Source of the DNA: JBMNFB01 sp050949085
GTDB lineage: Bacteria > Bacillota > UBA994 > UBA5500
DNA: 64,000 nucleotides
Assembly (NCBI GenBank): GCA_050949085.1
Contig: JBMNFB010000011.1
Span: 1-64,000 of the forward strand
Reading direction: 5' to 3'
The notes under the pieces were generated by a model, which searched no databases, had not been told where the DNA came from, and saw nothing but the letters and a program-made list of their open reading frames with translations. How positions within the stretch are numbered: position 1 is the stretch's first letter; each line of letters begins with the position of its first letter. Positions 57,005 to 64,000 of this stretch are shown here, one piece after another. The translations under genes were made by a program, and so were the position numbers.

Positions 57005-57448
57005 TTAAACCACCTCGGCTTTGCCGCCAGCGGCAACAATCTTCTCAATTGCAGACTTGCTGAACGCAGTTGCCTGCACAGTGAGGGGCTTGCTGAGCTC
57101 GCCCTGACCCAGGATTTTGACACCATCCTTAGTTGCCTTAACCAGCCCAGCCTGACGCAGAGCCTCCAGCGTAACCACGCTGTCACCCTCGAAAACATTC
57201 AGATCACCGACATTGACCGGAACATACTCGGTCTTGTAGCGCGCGTTGCTGAAACCGCGCTTGGGCAGGCGCCGCTGCACCGGGAACTGGCCGCCTTCAA
57301 AACCTGGACGAACCCCGCCGCCAGAGCGTGCATTCTGTCCCTTATGGCCGCGAGTCGACGTCTTGCCACGACCGGATCCGGTGCCACGCCCCACTCGCTT
57401 GCGCTGCTTGGTCGAGCCTGGTGCTGGCTTAAGTTCAAACAGACTCAC
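57005..57448 (-). CDS. rplO: 50S ribosomal protein L15
   Basis: 147 residues from GTG 57448 (GAGGAGGTG upstream): SLFELKPAPGSTKQRKRVGRG, GQNARSGGGVRPGFEGGQ. The longer in-frame start at 57496 overlaps rpmD and adds acidic residues absent from L15, so I reject it. Confidence 0.96.
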   Translation of the reverse strand: MSLFELKPAPGSTKQRKRVGRGTGSGRGKTSTRGHKGQNARSGGGVRPGFEGGQFPVQRRLPKRGFSNARYKTEYVPVNVGDLNVFEGDSVVTLEALRQAGLVKATKDGVKILGQGELSKPLTVQATAFSKSAIEKIVAAGGKAEVV

Positions 57449-57482
57449 TTTTCGCACCTCCTCTTCGAATGCCACTTCCTCG

Positions 57483-57662
57483 CTAGATCTCGACAACCTT
57501 GATCAGGTGAGCAATTTTTTCGATCATACCCCGAATGGCTGGAGTGTCTTCGTGCTCAACTGACTGATTCATCCTCCGCAGTCCCAACGCCTCAGCCGTC
57601 AGCCGCTGCTTGTCGGGATAGCCGATCGGGCTCTTGACTAACGTAATCTGCAACTTTGCCAC
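57483..57662 (-). CDS. rpmD: 50S ribosomal protein L30
   Basis: 59 residues translated by hand from GTG 57662 (GGAGGG upstream) to TAG 57483: AKLQITLVKSPIGYPDKQ, ALGLRRMNQSVEHEDTPAIRG and IAHLIKVVEI match short bacterial L30. Between rpsE and rplO. Confidence 0.96.
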   Translation of the reverse strand: MAKLQITLVKSPIGYPDKQRLTAEALGLRRMNQSVEHEDTPAIRGMIEKIAHLIKVVEI

Positions 57663-57674
57663 GTCGCTTCCCTC

Positions 57675-58169
57675 CTAGCTAAGCAGTTCCTCTGCACTCT
57701 TGCCGCGCAAGCGCGCCACTTCCTCAACCCGCTTCAGTTGCTTAATGCCTTCAATGGTAGCATAGGCGATGTTGATGGCATTTGCCGAACCCAATGACTT
57801 GGTCAGCACGTCGCGTACGCCTGCCAGTTCGAGGATCACCCGCACGGCGCCGCCGGCAATCACACCGGTACCTTCTGAGGCAGGCTTGAGCAGAACCTGC
57901 GCCGCCCCAAATCTGCCGATAACCTCATGCGGCAGCGTGGTGTTGACCAGCGGAACCTCAATCAGATCCTTCTTGGCGGCGTCCACACCCTTCTGAATCG
58001 CGCCGATAACTTCTTTAGCCTTGCCCAGTCCAACGCCGACGCGGCCGTTGCGATCTCCAACTGCAACGATGGCACTGAAGCTGATGTCGCGGCCACCCTT
58101 GCGAGTCTTGGAGACGCGGTTAATCTTGATAACCTGCTCCTCGAGAGCGTTTGGATCAATGCGCTCCAT
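57675..58169 (-). CDS. rpsE: 30S ribosomal protein S5
   Basis: 164 residues from ATG 58169 (AAGGAGGG upstream): QVIKINRVSKTRKGGRDISFSAIVAVGD, GTGVIAGGAVRVILELAGVRDVLTKSLGS. The start at 58196 lies within rplR. Confidence 0.97.
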   Translation of the reverse strand: MERIDPNALEEQVIKINRVSKTRKGGRDISFSAIVAVGDRNGRVGVGLGKAKEVIGAIQKGVDAAKKDLIEVPLVNTTLPHEVIGRFGAAQVLLKPASEGTGVIAGGAVRVILELAGVRDVLTKSLGSANAINIAYATIEGIKQLKRVEEVARLRGKSAEELLS

Positions 58170-58192
58170 GGTGTTTCCCTCCTTCTTGCCTG

Positions 58193-58561
58193 TCAAAACT
58201 CCAGGCCAGCCTCACGAGCGGCCTCCGCCAGGGCTGCAATTCGCCCATGATAGAGGTAACCGCCCCGATCAAAGACGACTTGCCGAATGCCCTGCTCCAG
58301 TGCCTTGCGGGCAATCAGCTGGCCCACCTGCCTGGCCGCTTCTACGTTGCCGCCGGGCGCACCGGTGGCCGTGAATTCAGGGCTGAGCGTTGAGGCGCTG
58401 ACTAACGTCATCCCTGTTACATCATCGATAATCTGTGTATAGATATGCTTGGAACTGCGGTAAACATTGAGTCGGGGGCGCTCAGCCGTGCCGCGCACCT
58501 TTGTCCGCACACGGGCGTGACGTCTCTTGCGCGCCGCGTTCCTGCTCTGCTTGCTGGTCAC
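58193..58561 (-). CDS. rplR: 50S ribosomal protein L18
   Basis: 122 residues: RRHARVRTKVRGTAERPRLNVYRSSKHIYTQIIDD and VVFDRGGYLYHGRIAALAEAAREAGL. Binds 5S rRNA. Between rplF and rpsE. Confidence 0.97.
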   Translation of the reverse strand: MTSKQSRNAARKRRHARVRTKVRGTAERPRLNVYRSSKHIYTQIIDDVTGMTLVSASTLSPEFTATGAPGGNVEAARQVGQLIARKALEQGIRQVVFDRGGYLYHGRIAALAEAAREAGLEF

Positions 58562-58591
58562 CGCTGGTTCACTCCTTTCCTAAAGAAGAGC

Positions 58592-59152
58592 TTATTTAGC
58601 TGTCTTACCGGCCTTACGGCGAATCTGCTCCCCTTGATAGCGAATGCCCTTGCCGAGATAAGGCTCTGGCTTGCGGACACTGCGAATGTTTGCTGCCACC
58701 TGACCGACAACCTCTTTATCGATACCCGACACCGTGATCAGGGGCACCATGCCGTATGGAGGATGCGCCACCGTCTCTGCCTTGAATTCAATGCCTGCCG
58801 GTGCCTCAATCTCCACCGGGTGAGAATAGCCAACGTTCAGGGTCAGCTTGTTGCCGCTGACTGATGCCCTCCAACCAACGGAGACAGCCACCAGCTTCTT
58901 CTCATAGCCTTTGGTAACCCCTTCAACCATGTTGGCCAACAGCGTGCGGGTCAAACCATGCAGCGAGCGATGCTCCTTCTGGTCGCTGGGGCGGGTTACC
59001 TCCAGGACGCCACCCTCCAGGGTGACCTGCATATCCGGATGAATTTCTCGGGTCAGCGTTCCCTTCGGGCCTTTGACGGTAATCTGCTGCTCAGCGATGG
59101 TAATCTCCACGCCCTGGGGCACTTCTATCGGCTTTCTGCCAATCCGTGACAT
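58592..59152 (-). CDS. rplF: 50S ribosomal protein L6
   Basis: 186 residues, two repeated domains: SRIGRKPIEVPQGVEI, LLANMVEGVTKGYEKKL and IRSVRKPEPYLGKGIRYQGEQIRRKAGK. Normal length. Confidence 0.98.
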   Translation of the reverse strand: MSRIGRKPIEVPQGVEITIAEQQITVKGPKGTLTREIHPDMQVTLEGGVLEVTRPSDQKEHRSLHGLTRTLLANMVEGVTKGYEKKLVAVSVGWRASVSGNKLTLNVGYSHPVEIEAPAGIEFKAETVAHPPYGMVPLITVSGIDKEVVGQVAANIRSVRKPEPYLGKGIRYQGEQIRRKAGKTAK

Positions 59153-59171
59153 CAGTACACCTCCTTTGGGC

Positions 59172-59570
59172 TTACCAGACGTAGCAGATGACCTCGCCGC
59201 CGATGCCTTCCTGGCGAGCGGTTTTGTCAGTCATCAGACCACGCGAAGTAGAAATGATGGCAATACCCAGCCCGCCCAGAACACGCGGGATCTGGTCCTT
59301 GCGAGCATACACCCGCAGGCCGGGACGGCTGATGCGCTTCAGTCCGGTGATAACACGTTCCTTGTTGGGGCCGTATTTCAGCCGGATCCGCAGGATACCC
59401 TGCTTGCCGTCGTCGATAATATCATAATCACGGATGTAGCCCTCTTCCTTGAGGATGTTTGCCAGGCTGGCCTTCATCTTGGAAGCGGGGGCATCCAGTG
59501 TTTCATGGTAGGCGATATTGGCGTTGCGAATCCGCGTCAGTAGATCAGCAATAGGATCCGTCATTACCAT
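59172..59570 (-). CDS. rpsH: 30S ribosomal protein S8
   Basis: 132 residues: VMTDPIADLLTRIRNANIAYH and the C-terminal ISTSRGLMTDKTARQEGIGGEVICYVW. In several bacteria S8 represses the spc operon. Confidence 0.98.
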   Translation of the reverse strand: MVMTDPIADLLTRIRNANIAYHETLDAPASKMKASLANILKEEGYIRDYDIIDDGKQGILRIRLKYGPNKERVITGLKRISRPGLRVYARKDQIPRVLGGLGIAIISTSRGLMTDKTARQEGIGGEVICYVW

Positions 59571-59604
59571 TGAGCACCACGACCTCCTTCCTTTGTGCTG
59601 GCGC

Positions 59605-59790
59605 TTACCAGCTAGCCTTCTTTACGCCGGGAATCTGCCCTTCATGAGCGAGTTCGCGGAAGCAAATACGGCATATGCCGAACTTACGCATGTACGCATG
59701 CGGACGGCCGCAAATCTTGCAGCGGTTATAGCGCCGCACCGAATACTTCGGCGTACGCTGCTGTTTGATGATCATCGACTTCTTGGCCAC
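59605..59790 (-). CDS. rpsN: 30S ribosomal protein S14, zinc type
   Basis: 61 residues with CKICGRPHAYMRKFGICRIC, the four-Cys zinc site, and the C-terminal GQIPGVKKASW. The short zinc form is typical of Gram-positives and thermophiles. Confidence 0.98.
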   Translation of the reverse strand: MAKKSMIIKQQRTPKYSVRRYNRCKICGRPHAYMRKFGICRICFRELAHEGQIPGVKKASW

Positions 59791-59808
59791 AATTGTCCCT
59801 CCTTTTCC

Positions 59809-60348
59809 TTACTGACGGAACGGCATGCCCATGAGCTCCAGCAGTGCCTTTGCCTCTTCGTCGGTGCGAGCGGTAGTGACAATAGTGATATCCAGACCCT
59901 GAATCTGTTCGACTTTATCGTAGTCGATTTCAGGGAAGATCAGCTGTTCTCTCACGCCGAGGGAATAGTTGCCTCTGCCATCAAAGGATCGGGGGGAGAC
60001 ACCCCTAAAGTCACGAACCCGTGGCAGGTTGATGTTCATCAACTTGTCGAGAAACTCATACATCCGGTCGCCGCGCAGTGTTACCTTGGTGCCGATGGCC
60101 ATACCCGTACGCAGCCTGAAGTTAGAAATCGACTTGCGTGCATGGGTGATGATCGGCTTCTGACCGGAGATAATCGCCAGGTCATTAGCCGCCGCATCCA
60201 GAGCCTTGGCATTGCCGATGGCTCGACCAACGCCCATGTTCAGGACGACCTTTTCCACCTTGGGGATCTCCATGACATTCTTGTAACCAAATCTCTGCTG
60301 CAAGGCGGGCATGACCTCTGTAACGTACTTGTCTTTTAGTCTTGGCAC
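59809..60348 (-). CDS. rplE: 50S ribosomal protein L5
   Basis: 179 residues: PRLKDKYVTEVMPALQQRFGYKNVMEIPKVEKVVLNMG, FRLRTGMAIGTKVTLRGDRMYEFLDKL, and DITIVTTARTDEEAKALLELMGMPF. Binds 5S rRNA. Confidence 0.98.
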   Translation of the reverse strand: MPRLKDKYVTEVMPALQQRFGYKNVMEIPKVEKVVLNMGVGRAIGNAKALDAAANDLAIISGQKPIITHARKSISNFRLRTGMAIGTKVTLRGDRMYEFLDKLMNINLPRVRDFRGVSPRSFDGRGNYSLGVREQLIFPEIDYDKVEQIQGLDITIVTTARTDEEAKALLELMGMPFRQ

Positions 60349-60369
60349 AGCTTAGCCCTCCCTTCCTGC

Positions 60370-60696
60370 CTACTTATCAATGGTCTCGTTGCAGTGTCGA
60401 CAGACCCGCACCCGCTTGCCATTCTCCAGTTCCTTCTTGGCAATCCGGGTCGGCTTCCGGCAGGCCGGGCAGACCAGCATCACTTTGGCCGCATAAATCG
60501 GGGCTTCCTGCTGGACGATACCAGCCTGCTGCATAGCACTGGCCCGGCGATGTTTGCTGACGATATTGACGCCCTCCACCACAACTTTGCCGTTCTGCGG
60601 ATGGGCGACAAGCACTCTGCCCCTCTTGCCCTTGTCCTTACCAGAGAGGACTACTACTGTGTCGCCCTTGCGCACGTGTAGCTTGTTCTGACTCAT
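60370..60696 (-). CDS. rplX: 50S ribosomal protein L24 with zinc-ribbon-like Cys pairs
   Basis: 108 residues: KOW domain VRKGDTVVVLSGKDKGKRGRVL, then CPACRKPTRIAKKELENGKRVRVCRHC. The two C-x2-C pairs could bind zinc. Confidence 0.96.
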   Translation of the reverse strand: MSQNKLHVRKGDTVVVLSGKDKGKRGRVLVAHPQNGKVVVEGVNIVSKHRRASAMQQAGIVQQEAPIYAAKVMLVCPACRKPTRIAKKELENGKRVRVCRHCNETIDK

Positions 60697-60724
60697 TTGC
60701 GGACCCTCCTCCCTTTCTGACCTT

Positions 60725-61093
60725 CTAGAGCACTTCCGGGGCGAGGGAGACGATCTTCATGTAGTTCTTCTCCCGCAGCTCTCGCGCCACAGGTCCAAAG
60801 ATACGGGTCCCGCGCGGATTGCCCTGACCGTCGATGATGACGGCAGCGTTCTCATCAAACTTGATATAGGAACCGTCCTTGCGGTGTGCGCCCGACTTGG
60901 AGCGCACAATCACGGCTCTGATAATGTCTCCCTTCTTAACAACTCCGCCGGGCGTGGCTTCCTTGACAGAAGCAGTGATCACGTCGCCCACATTGGCATA
61001 GCGATGGTGATGACCGCCTACCACCCGGATACAGAGGATCTCCTTGGCACCAGAGTTGTCTGCCACGCGTAAGCGAGTTTCAGTTTGGATCAT
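60725..61093 (-). CDS. rplN: 50S ribosomal protein L14
   Basis: 122 residues: MIQTETRLRVADNSGAKEI, KKGDIIRAVIVRSKSGAHRKDGSYIKFDENAAVII, GTRIFGPVARELRE. Confidence 0.98.
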   Translation of the reverse strand: MIQTETRLRVADNSGAKEILCIRVVGGHHHRYANVGDVITASVKEATPGGVVKKGDIIRAVIVRSKSGAHRKDGSYIKFDENAAVIIDGQGNPRGTRIFGPVARELREKNYMKIVSLAPEVL

Positions 61094-61119
61094 GCTCCAG
61101 GCCTCCCTTCTCTGAGCTC

Positions 61120-61395
61120 CTATTCAGCCTTCCTGACAATATTGACCACGCGCCACCGCTTGTTCTTGCTCAGGGGCCGGGTTTCCATAATGCGGACCAC
61201 ATCCCCTACCCGCGCCTGGTTATCTTCGTTGTGTGCCATGAACTTGGTCGTTCGCTTAACTGTCCGGTTATAGAGCGGGTGCCGCGACCAGGTTTCGACC
61301 AGCACGACCACCGTCTTATCCATCTTGTCGCTGATTACAGTGCCTTGACGCACTTTGCGTAGATTGCGCTGCAAGATCCAACGCCTCCTTCCCAC
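61120..61395 (-). CDS. rpsQ: 30S ribosomal protein S17
   Basis: 91 residues: GTVISDKMDKTVVVLVETWSRHPLYNRTVKRTTKFMAHNE and GDVVRIMETRPLSKNKRWRVV. Shares one base with the rpmC end. Confidence 0.97.
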   Translation of the reverse strand: MGRRRWILQRNLRKVRQGTVISDKMDKTVVVLVETWSRHPLYNRTVKRTTKFMAHNEDNQARVGDVVRIMETRPLSKNKRWRVVNIVRKAE

Positions 61396-61592
61396 TAGCT
61401 AATGTGGAGTTCGCGCTCCCGCAGTACTGTTTGCACGCGGGCGATCGACCTGCGCACTTCCCTGATGCGCATGGGGTTATCCAGTTGACCGGTTACTGAG
61501 CGAAACCGAAGGTTGAACAACTCATCTTTCAAATCGTCCAGGCGCTTCTTCAGTTCGACCTCGGACAATCCACGGATCTCACTAACCTTCAT
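61395..61592 (-). CDS. rpmC: 50S ribosomal protein L29
   Basis: 65 residues from ATG 61592: MKVSEIRGLSEVELKKRLDD, LFNLRFRSVTGQLDNPMRIREVRRSIARVQTV. It overlaps rplP by 11 bases. Confidence 0.96.
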   Translation of the reverse strand: MKVSEIRGLSEVELKKRLDDLKDELFNLRFRSVTGQLDNPMRIREVRRSIARVQTVLRERELHIS

Positions 61593-62016
61593 TAGTCTCA
61601 CCACCCATATTCTTGCGAGTTATAAACTTGGTCTTAATCGGCAACTTATGAGCGGCTAGTCGCATGGCTTCGCGGGCCGTAGCTTCATCGACCCCGGCCA
61701 TCTCAAACAGCATTCGGCCTGGCTTGACGACGGCGACCCAGTATTCTGGGGAACCCTTACCGCTACCCATACGGGTTTCGGCCGGCTTCTGGGTAATCGG
61801 GCGATCCGGGAAAATCCTGATCCATACCTTACCGCCGCGTCGGACCGAGCGTGTCATCGCTACACGGGCAGCCTCGATCTGTCGGCTGGTGATCCAGGCC
61901 GCGCCCTGCGCCTGCAAACCATATTCGCCAAATGTGATCTCGGTGCCGCCCTTGGCGCGCCCCTTTAGAGACGGGCGATGAGATCTGCGGTACTTCACAC
62001 GTTTAGGCATCAACAT
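61582..62016 (-). CDS. rplP: 50S ribosomal protein L16
   Basis: 144 residues from ATG 62016 (AAAGGGG upstream): MLMPKRVKYRRSHRPSLKGRAKGG, FGEYGLQAQGAAWITSRQIEAARVAMTR, RMGSGKGSPEYWVAVVKPG. The open frame extends into rpsC, but that part is not L16. Confidence 0.97.
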   Translation of the reverse strand: MLMPKRVKYRRSHRPSLKGRAKGGTEITFGEYGLQAQGAAWITSRQIEAARVAMTRSVRRGGKVWIRIFPDRPITQKPAETRMGSGKGSPEYWVAVVKPGRMLFEMAGVDEATAREAMRLAAHKLPIKTKFITRKNMGGETNEG

Positions 62017-62018
62017 GC

Positions 62019-62678
62019 TTATTCGCCCCTTTCCGCCGCTTTGTTCTTGGCCTTCGGCAGAACTTCTCCTCTGTAAATCCAGACTTTGACGCCGATCTGC
62101 CCGTAGGTGGTATGAGCAGTGACAACGGCATAGTCGATATCGGCCCGCAGGGTGTGCAGAGGAATCGTCCCCTCGCGCGCCCATTCGCTGCGAGCGATCT
62201 CAGCGCCGTTCAGGCGGCCAGCAACGTTAATCCTGATACCCTGAGCTCCAGCCCGCATGGTCCGCATCATCGCCTGCCGCATCGCGCGACGGGGGCTGAT
62301 CCGGCGCTCCAGCTGGCCGGCGATATTCTCAGCCACCAGCTGAGCCGACAGCTCGGGGTTCTTGATCTCGATGACGTTGACATACACCTGCTTGCCCGTC
62401 ATGCCCTCCAATGCCTGACGGAGCTCCTCGACGCCGGTGCCGCCGCGACCGATAACCATGCCAGGCTTGGCAGCATGGATGAACGTCCGCAGCACATTGC
62501 CGGCTCGCTCGATCACGATGTGCGAGATACCAGCGTTAAACAGCTTCTCTTTCAAGAACTTGCGAATCTGATAGTCCTCCAGGAGGTAATCAGAGTAGTT
62601 TTTCTCGGCAAACCATTTGGAGTCCCAATCCCTGATGATGCCGACACGCAGCCCCTTGGGGTGTATCTTCTGACCCAC
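62019..62678 (-). CDS. rpsC: 30S ribosomal protein S3
   Basis: 219 residues from GTG 62678: GQKIHPKGLRVGIIRDWDSKWFAEKN, KH domain VIGRGGTGVEELRQALE, and C-terminal GVKVWIYRGEVLPK. Confidence 0.98.
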   Translation of the reverse strand: MGQKIHPKGLRVGIIRDWDSKWFAEKNYSDYLLEDYQIRKFLKEKLFNAGISHIVIERAGNVLRTFIHAAKPGMVIGRGGTGVEELRQALEGMTGKQVYVNVIEIKNPELSAQLVAENIAGQLERRISPRRAMRQAMMRTMRAGAQGIRINVAGRLNGAEIARSEWAREGTIPLHTLRADIDYAVVTAHTTYGQIGVKVWIYRGEVLPKAKNKAAERGE

Positions 62679-62696
62679 TGATTGGCTCCCTCCTTC

Positions 62697-63029
62697 TTAT
62701 CGTTCTTTGACTACAACGGTGATGTGGCAGGAACGCTTAAGCACTGGGTACATCCGACCCTGGGCCCGCGGATGATAGCGGCGCATGGTCGGGCCGGCAT
62801 CCACGTACGCTTCTGCAACATACAGCCTGTCGATATCCATATCGTAGTTATGCTCCGCGTTGGCGGCTGCTGAGCGGATCACCTTGGCGATCGGTTCGGA
62901 AGCAGCCTTCGGAGTATAGCGGAGAATGTCCAGCGCCTCACCAATCTCTTTGCCGCGAATCAGGTTGATCACGATTCGGGCTTTTGAAGGCGCGATGCGA
63001 ATGTACTTCGCTACCGCCTTAGCTTCCAT
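62697..63029 (-). CDS. rplV: 50S ribosomal protein L22
   Basis: 110 residues: IRIAPSKARIVINLIRGKEIGEALDIL, and the exit-tunnel loop region GPTMRRYHPRAQGRMYPVLKR. Confidence 0.98.
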   Translation of the reverse strand: MEAKAVAKYIRIAPSKARIVINLIRGKEIGEALDILRYTPKAASEPIAKVIRSAAANAEHNYDMDIDRLYVAEAYVDAGPTMRRYHPRAQGRMYPVLKRSCHITVVVKER

Positions 63030-63048
63030 GCGTCTGTTCCCTCCTCAC

Positions 63049-63333
63049 TTACTTGAGAGCCGTTGAGCGCTCTGTATGGTGACCGTGACCACGGAAGGTG
63101 CGGGTAGGAGCAAATTCCCCCAACTTGTGACCGACCATGTCTTCGGTGATATATACGGGCACATGCTTGCGTCCGTCATGAACGGCTATCGTATGTCCCA
63201 CCATCTCGGGGAAGATGGTCGAGCTGCGCGACCAGGTCTTAAGCACGCGCTTCTGACCCTGCGCGTTCAGCTCCTGAATGCGCTTGAGCAGCCGCTCTTC
63301 CACGTAGGGACCCTTCTTCAAAGATCTGGACAT
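63049..63333 (-). CDS. rpsS: 30S ribosomal protein S19
   Basis: 94 residues: MSRSLKKGPYVEERLLKRI, KTWSRSSTIFPEMVGHTIAVHDGRKHVPVYITEDMVGHKLGEFAPTR pattern, normal. Confidence 0.98.
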   Translation of the reverse strand: MSRSLKKGPYVEERLLKRIQELNAQGQKRVLKTWSRSSTIFPEMVGHTIAVHDGRKHVPVYITEDMVGHKLGEFAPTRTFRGHGHHTERSTALK

Positions 63334-63371
63334 TGTTTGGCCTCCTTTCTCAGTACAAGGCTCACGCTGTC

Positions 63372-64000
63372 TTAAGACTTCCGGCGACGCACGATATACC
63401 TGTCGCTCTGCTTCTTCTTGCGAGTCCGGCGACCGAGAGTGGGGTGACCCCAGGGGGTAACCGGCGACTGGCGACCGATGGGCGCGCGCCCCTCACCGCC
63501 GCCATGCGGATGGTCAACCGGGTTCATGGCCACACCGCGCACGCTGGGTCGGAACCCTAGCCAGCGCCTGCGACCGGCTTTACCGATAGAGATATTCTCG
63601 TGATCGACATTTCCTACCTGGCCCACCGTCGCCCGACAGTCCACATGGATGAGGCGCACTTCGCTGGACGGCATCCGAACGTGGGCATAGGCACCCTCTT
63701 TGGCCATCAGCTGCGCTGCCGCGCCGGCAGATCTCACCAGCTGTCCACCCTTGCCAGGCTTCAGCTCGATGTTGTGGATGGTGGTACCCACCGGGATATT
63801 GCGAATCGGCATCGCGTTGCCAGGGAAAATGTCGGCTTCCTCGCCAGACATGACCTGGGAACCAGGCCTCAGTCCGACTGGCGCCAGAATATAACGTTTT
63901 TCGCCATCGGCGTACTGCAACAGGGCAATATTTGCCGAGCGATTGGGGTCATATTCGATGGCGACAACCTTGGCCGGGATGCCATCTTTGTCGCGGCGGA
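63372..64000 (-). CDS. rplB: 50S ribosomal protein L2 (5' end beyond window)
   Basis: The C-terminal ~209 residues are present and open to the window edge, in frame from 63998. VVAIEYDPNRSANIALLQYADGEKRYILAP is followed by GTTIHNIELKPGKGGQ and the peptidyl-transferase-associated GVAMNPVDHPHGGGEGRAPIGR. The N-terminal ~65 residues are missing. Confidence 0.98.
   Translation of the reverse strand, partial: RRDKDGIPAKVVAIEYDPNRSANIALLQYADGEKRYILAPVGLRPGSQVMSGEEADIFPGNAMPIRNIPVGTTIHNIELKPGKGGQLVRSAGAAAQLMAKEGAYAHVRMPSSEVRLIHVDCRATVGQVGNVDHENISIGKAGRRRWLGFRPSVRGVAMNPVDHPHGGGEGRAPIGRQSPVTPWGHPTLGRRTRKKKQSDRYIVRRRKS

Noticed and set aside
1..64000. CRISPR arrays, tRNA or rRNA genes
   Set aside because: No regularly spaced repeats and no cloverleaf or rRNA-like stretches were recognised on either strand.

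Overview
The window is a GC-rich bacterial chromosome segment in which every supported gene lies on the minus strand. Several features point to a Gram-positive, probably spore-forming Bacillota/Clostridia-type anaerobe: a perfect CIRCE operator before groESL, CdaA/CdaR/GlmM, the MazEF (EndoAI/EndoA) pair next to alanine racemase, a CwlD-type amidase, the order rplQ-ecfA1-ecfA2-ecfT-truA-rplM-rpsI, and zinc-type S14. A complete ornithine-fermentation operon implies amino-acid fermentation.

Layout from left to right (transcription runs right to left). 1-9.6 kb: guaA (cut by the window edge, with a shrunken glutaminase domain that lacks its catalytic residues), groEL-groES, a formate/nitrite-family channel with Asn at the usual central His, 5-formyl-THF cyclo-ligase, a cluster of DnaA-box-like motifs, the t6A genes tsaD, rimI, tsaB and tsaE, and a MATE exporter.

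10-25 kb is the most unusual part. It holds two pairs of a long MutL/GlmL-like ASKHA ATPase with a barrel-sandwich/KOW-like partner, a four-gene membrane cassette present as two nearly identical ~3.05 kb tandem copies (one copy frameshifted), two small paralogous proteins bracketing the locus, and a leading two-TM protein. No enzyme is recognisable in it. Separate promoters and terminators divide it into modules, but the gene families tie it together. I regard it as a candidate undescribed membrane-associated ATPase system.

25-37 kb: an amino-acid/peptide scavenging operon (PLP desulfhydrase/deaminase, peptidase C26, P1 peptidase), mazEF, alr, a lipoprotein, acpS, glmM, cdaR, cdaA, a TPR protein, and an ECF sigma/anti-sigma pair with a sigma-W-like autoregulatory promoter. 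37.5-46.3 kb: ord-ortA-ortB-oraS-oraE-mutL-orr-arcC, converting ornithine through D-ornithine and 2,4-diaminopentanoate to acetyl-CoA, D-alanine and ammonia, plus carbamate kinase. Its MutL protein is a third, shorter relative of the two ATPases in the 10-25 kb locus.

46.5-64 kb: cwlD and the S10/spc/alpha ribosomal super-operon from rplB (cut by the right edge) to rpsI, including secY, adk, infA, rpoA, the ECF transporter module and truA. The methionine aminopeptidase gene usually found between adk and infA is absent; a good promoter lies there instead.
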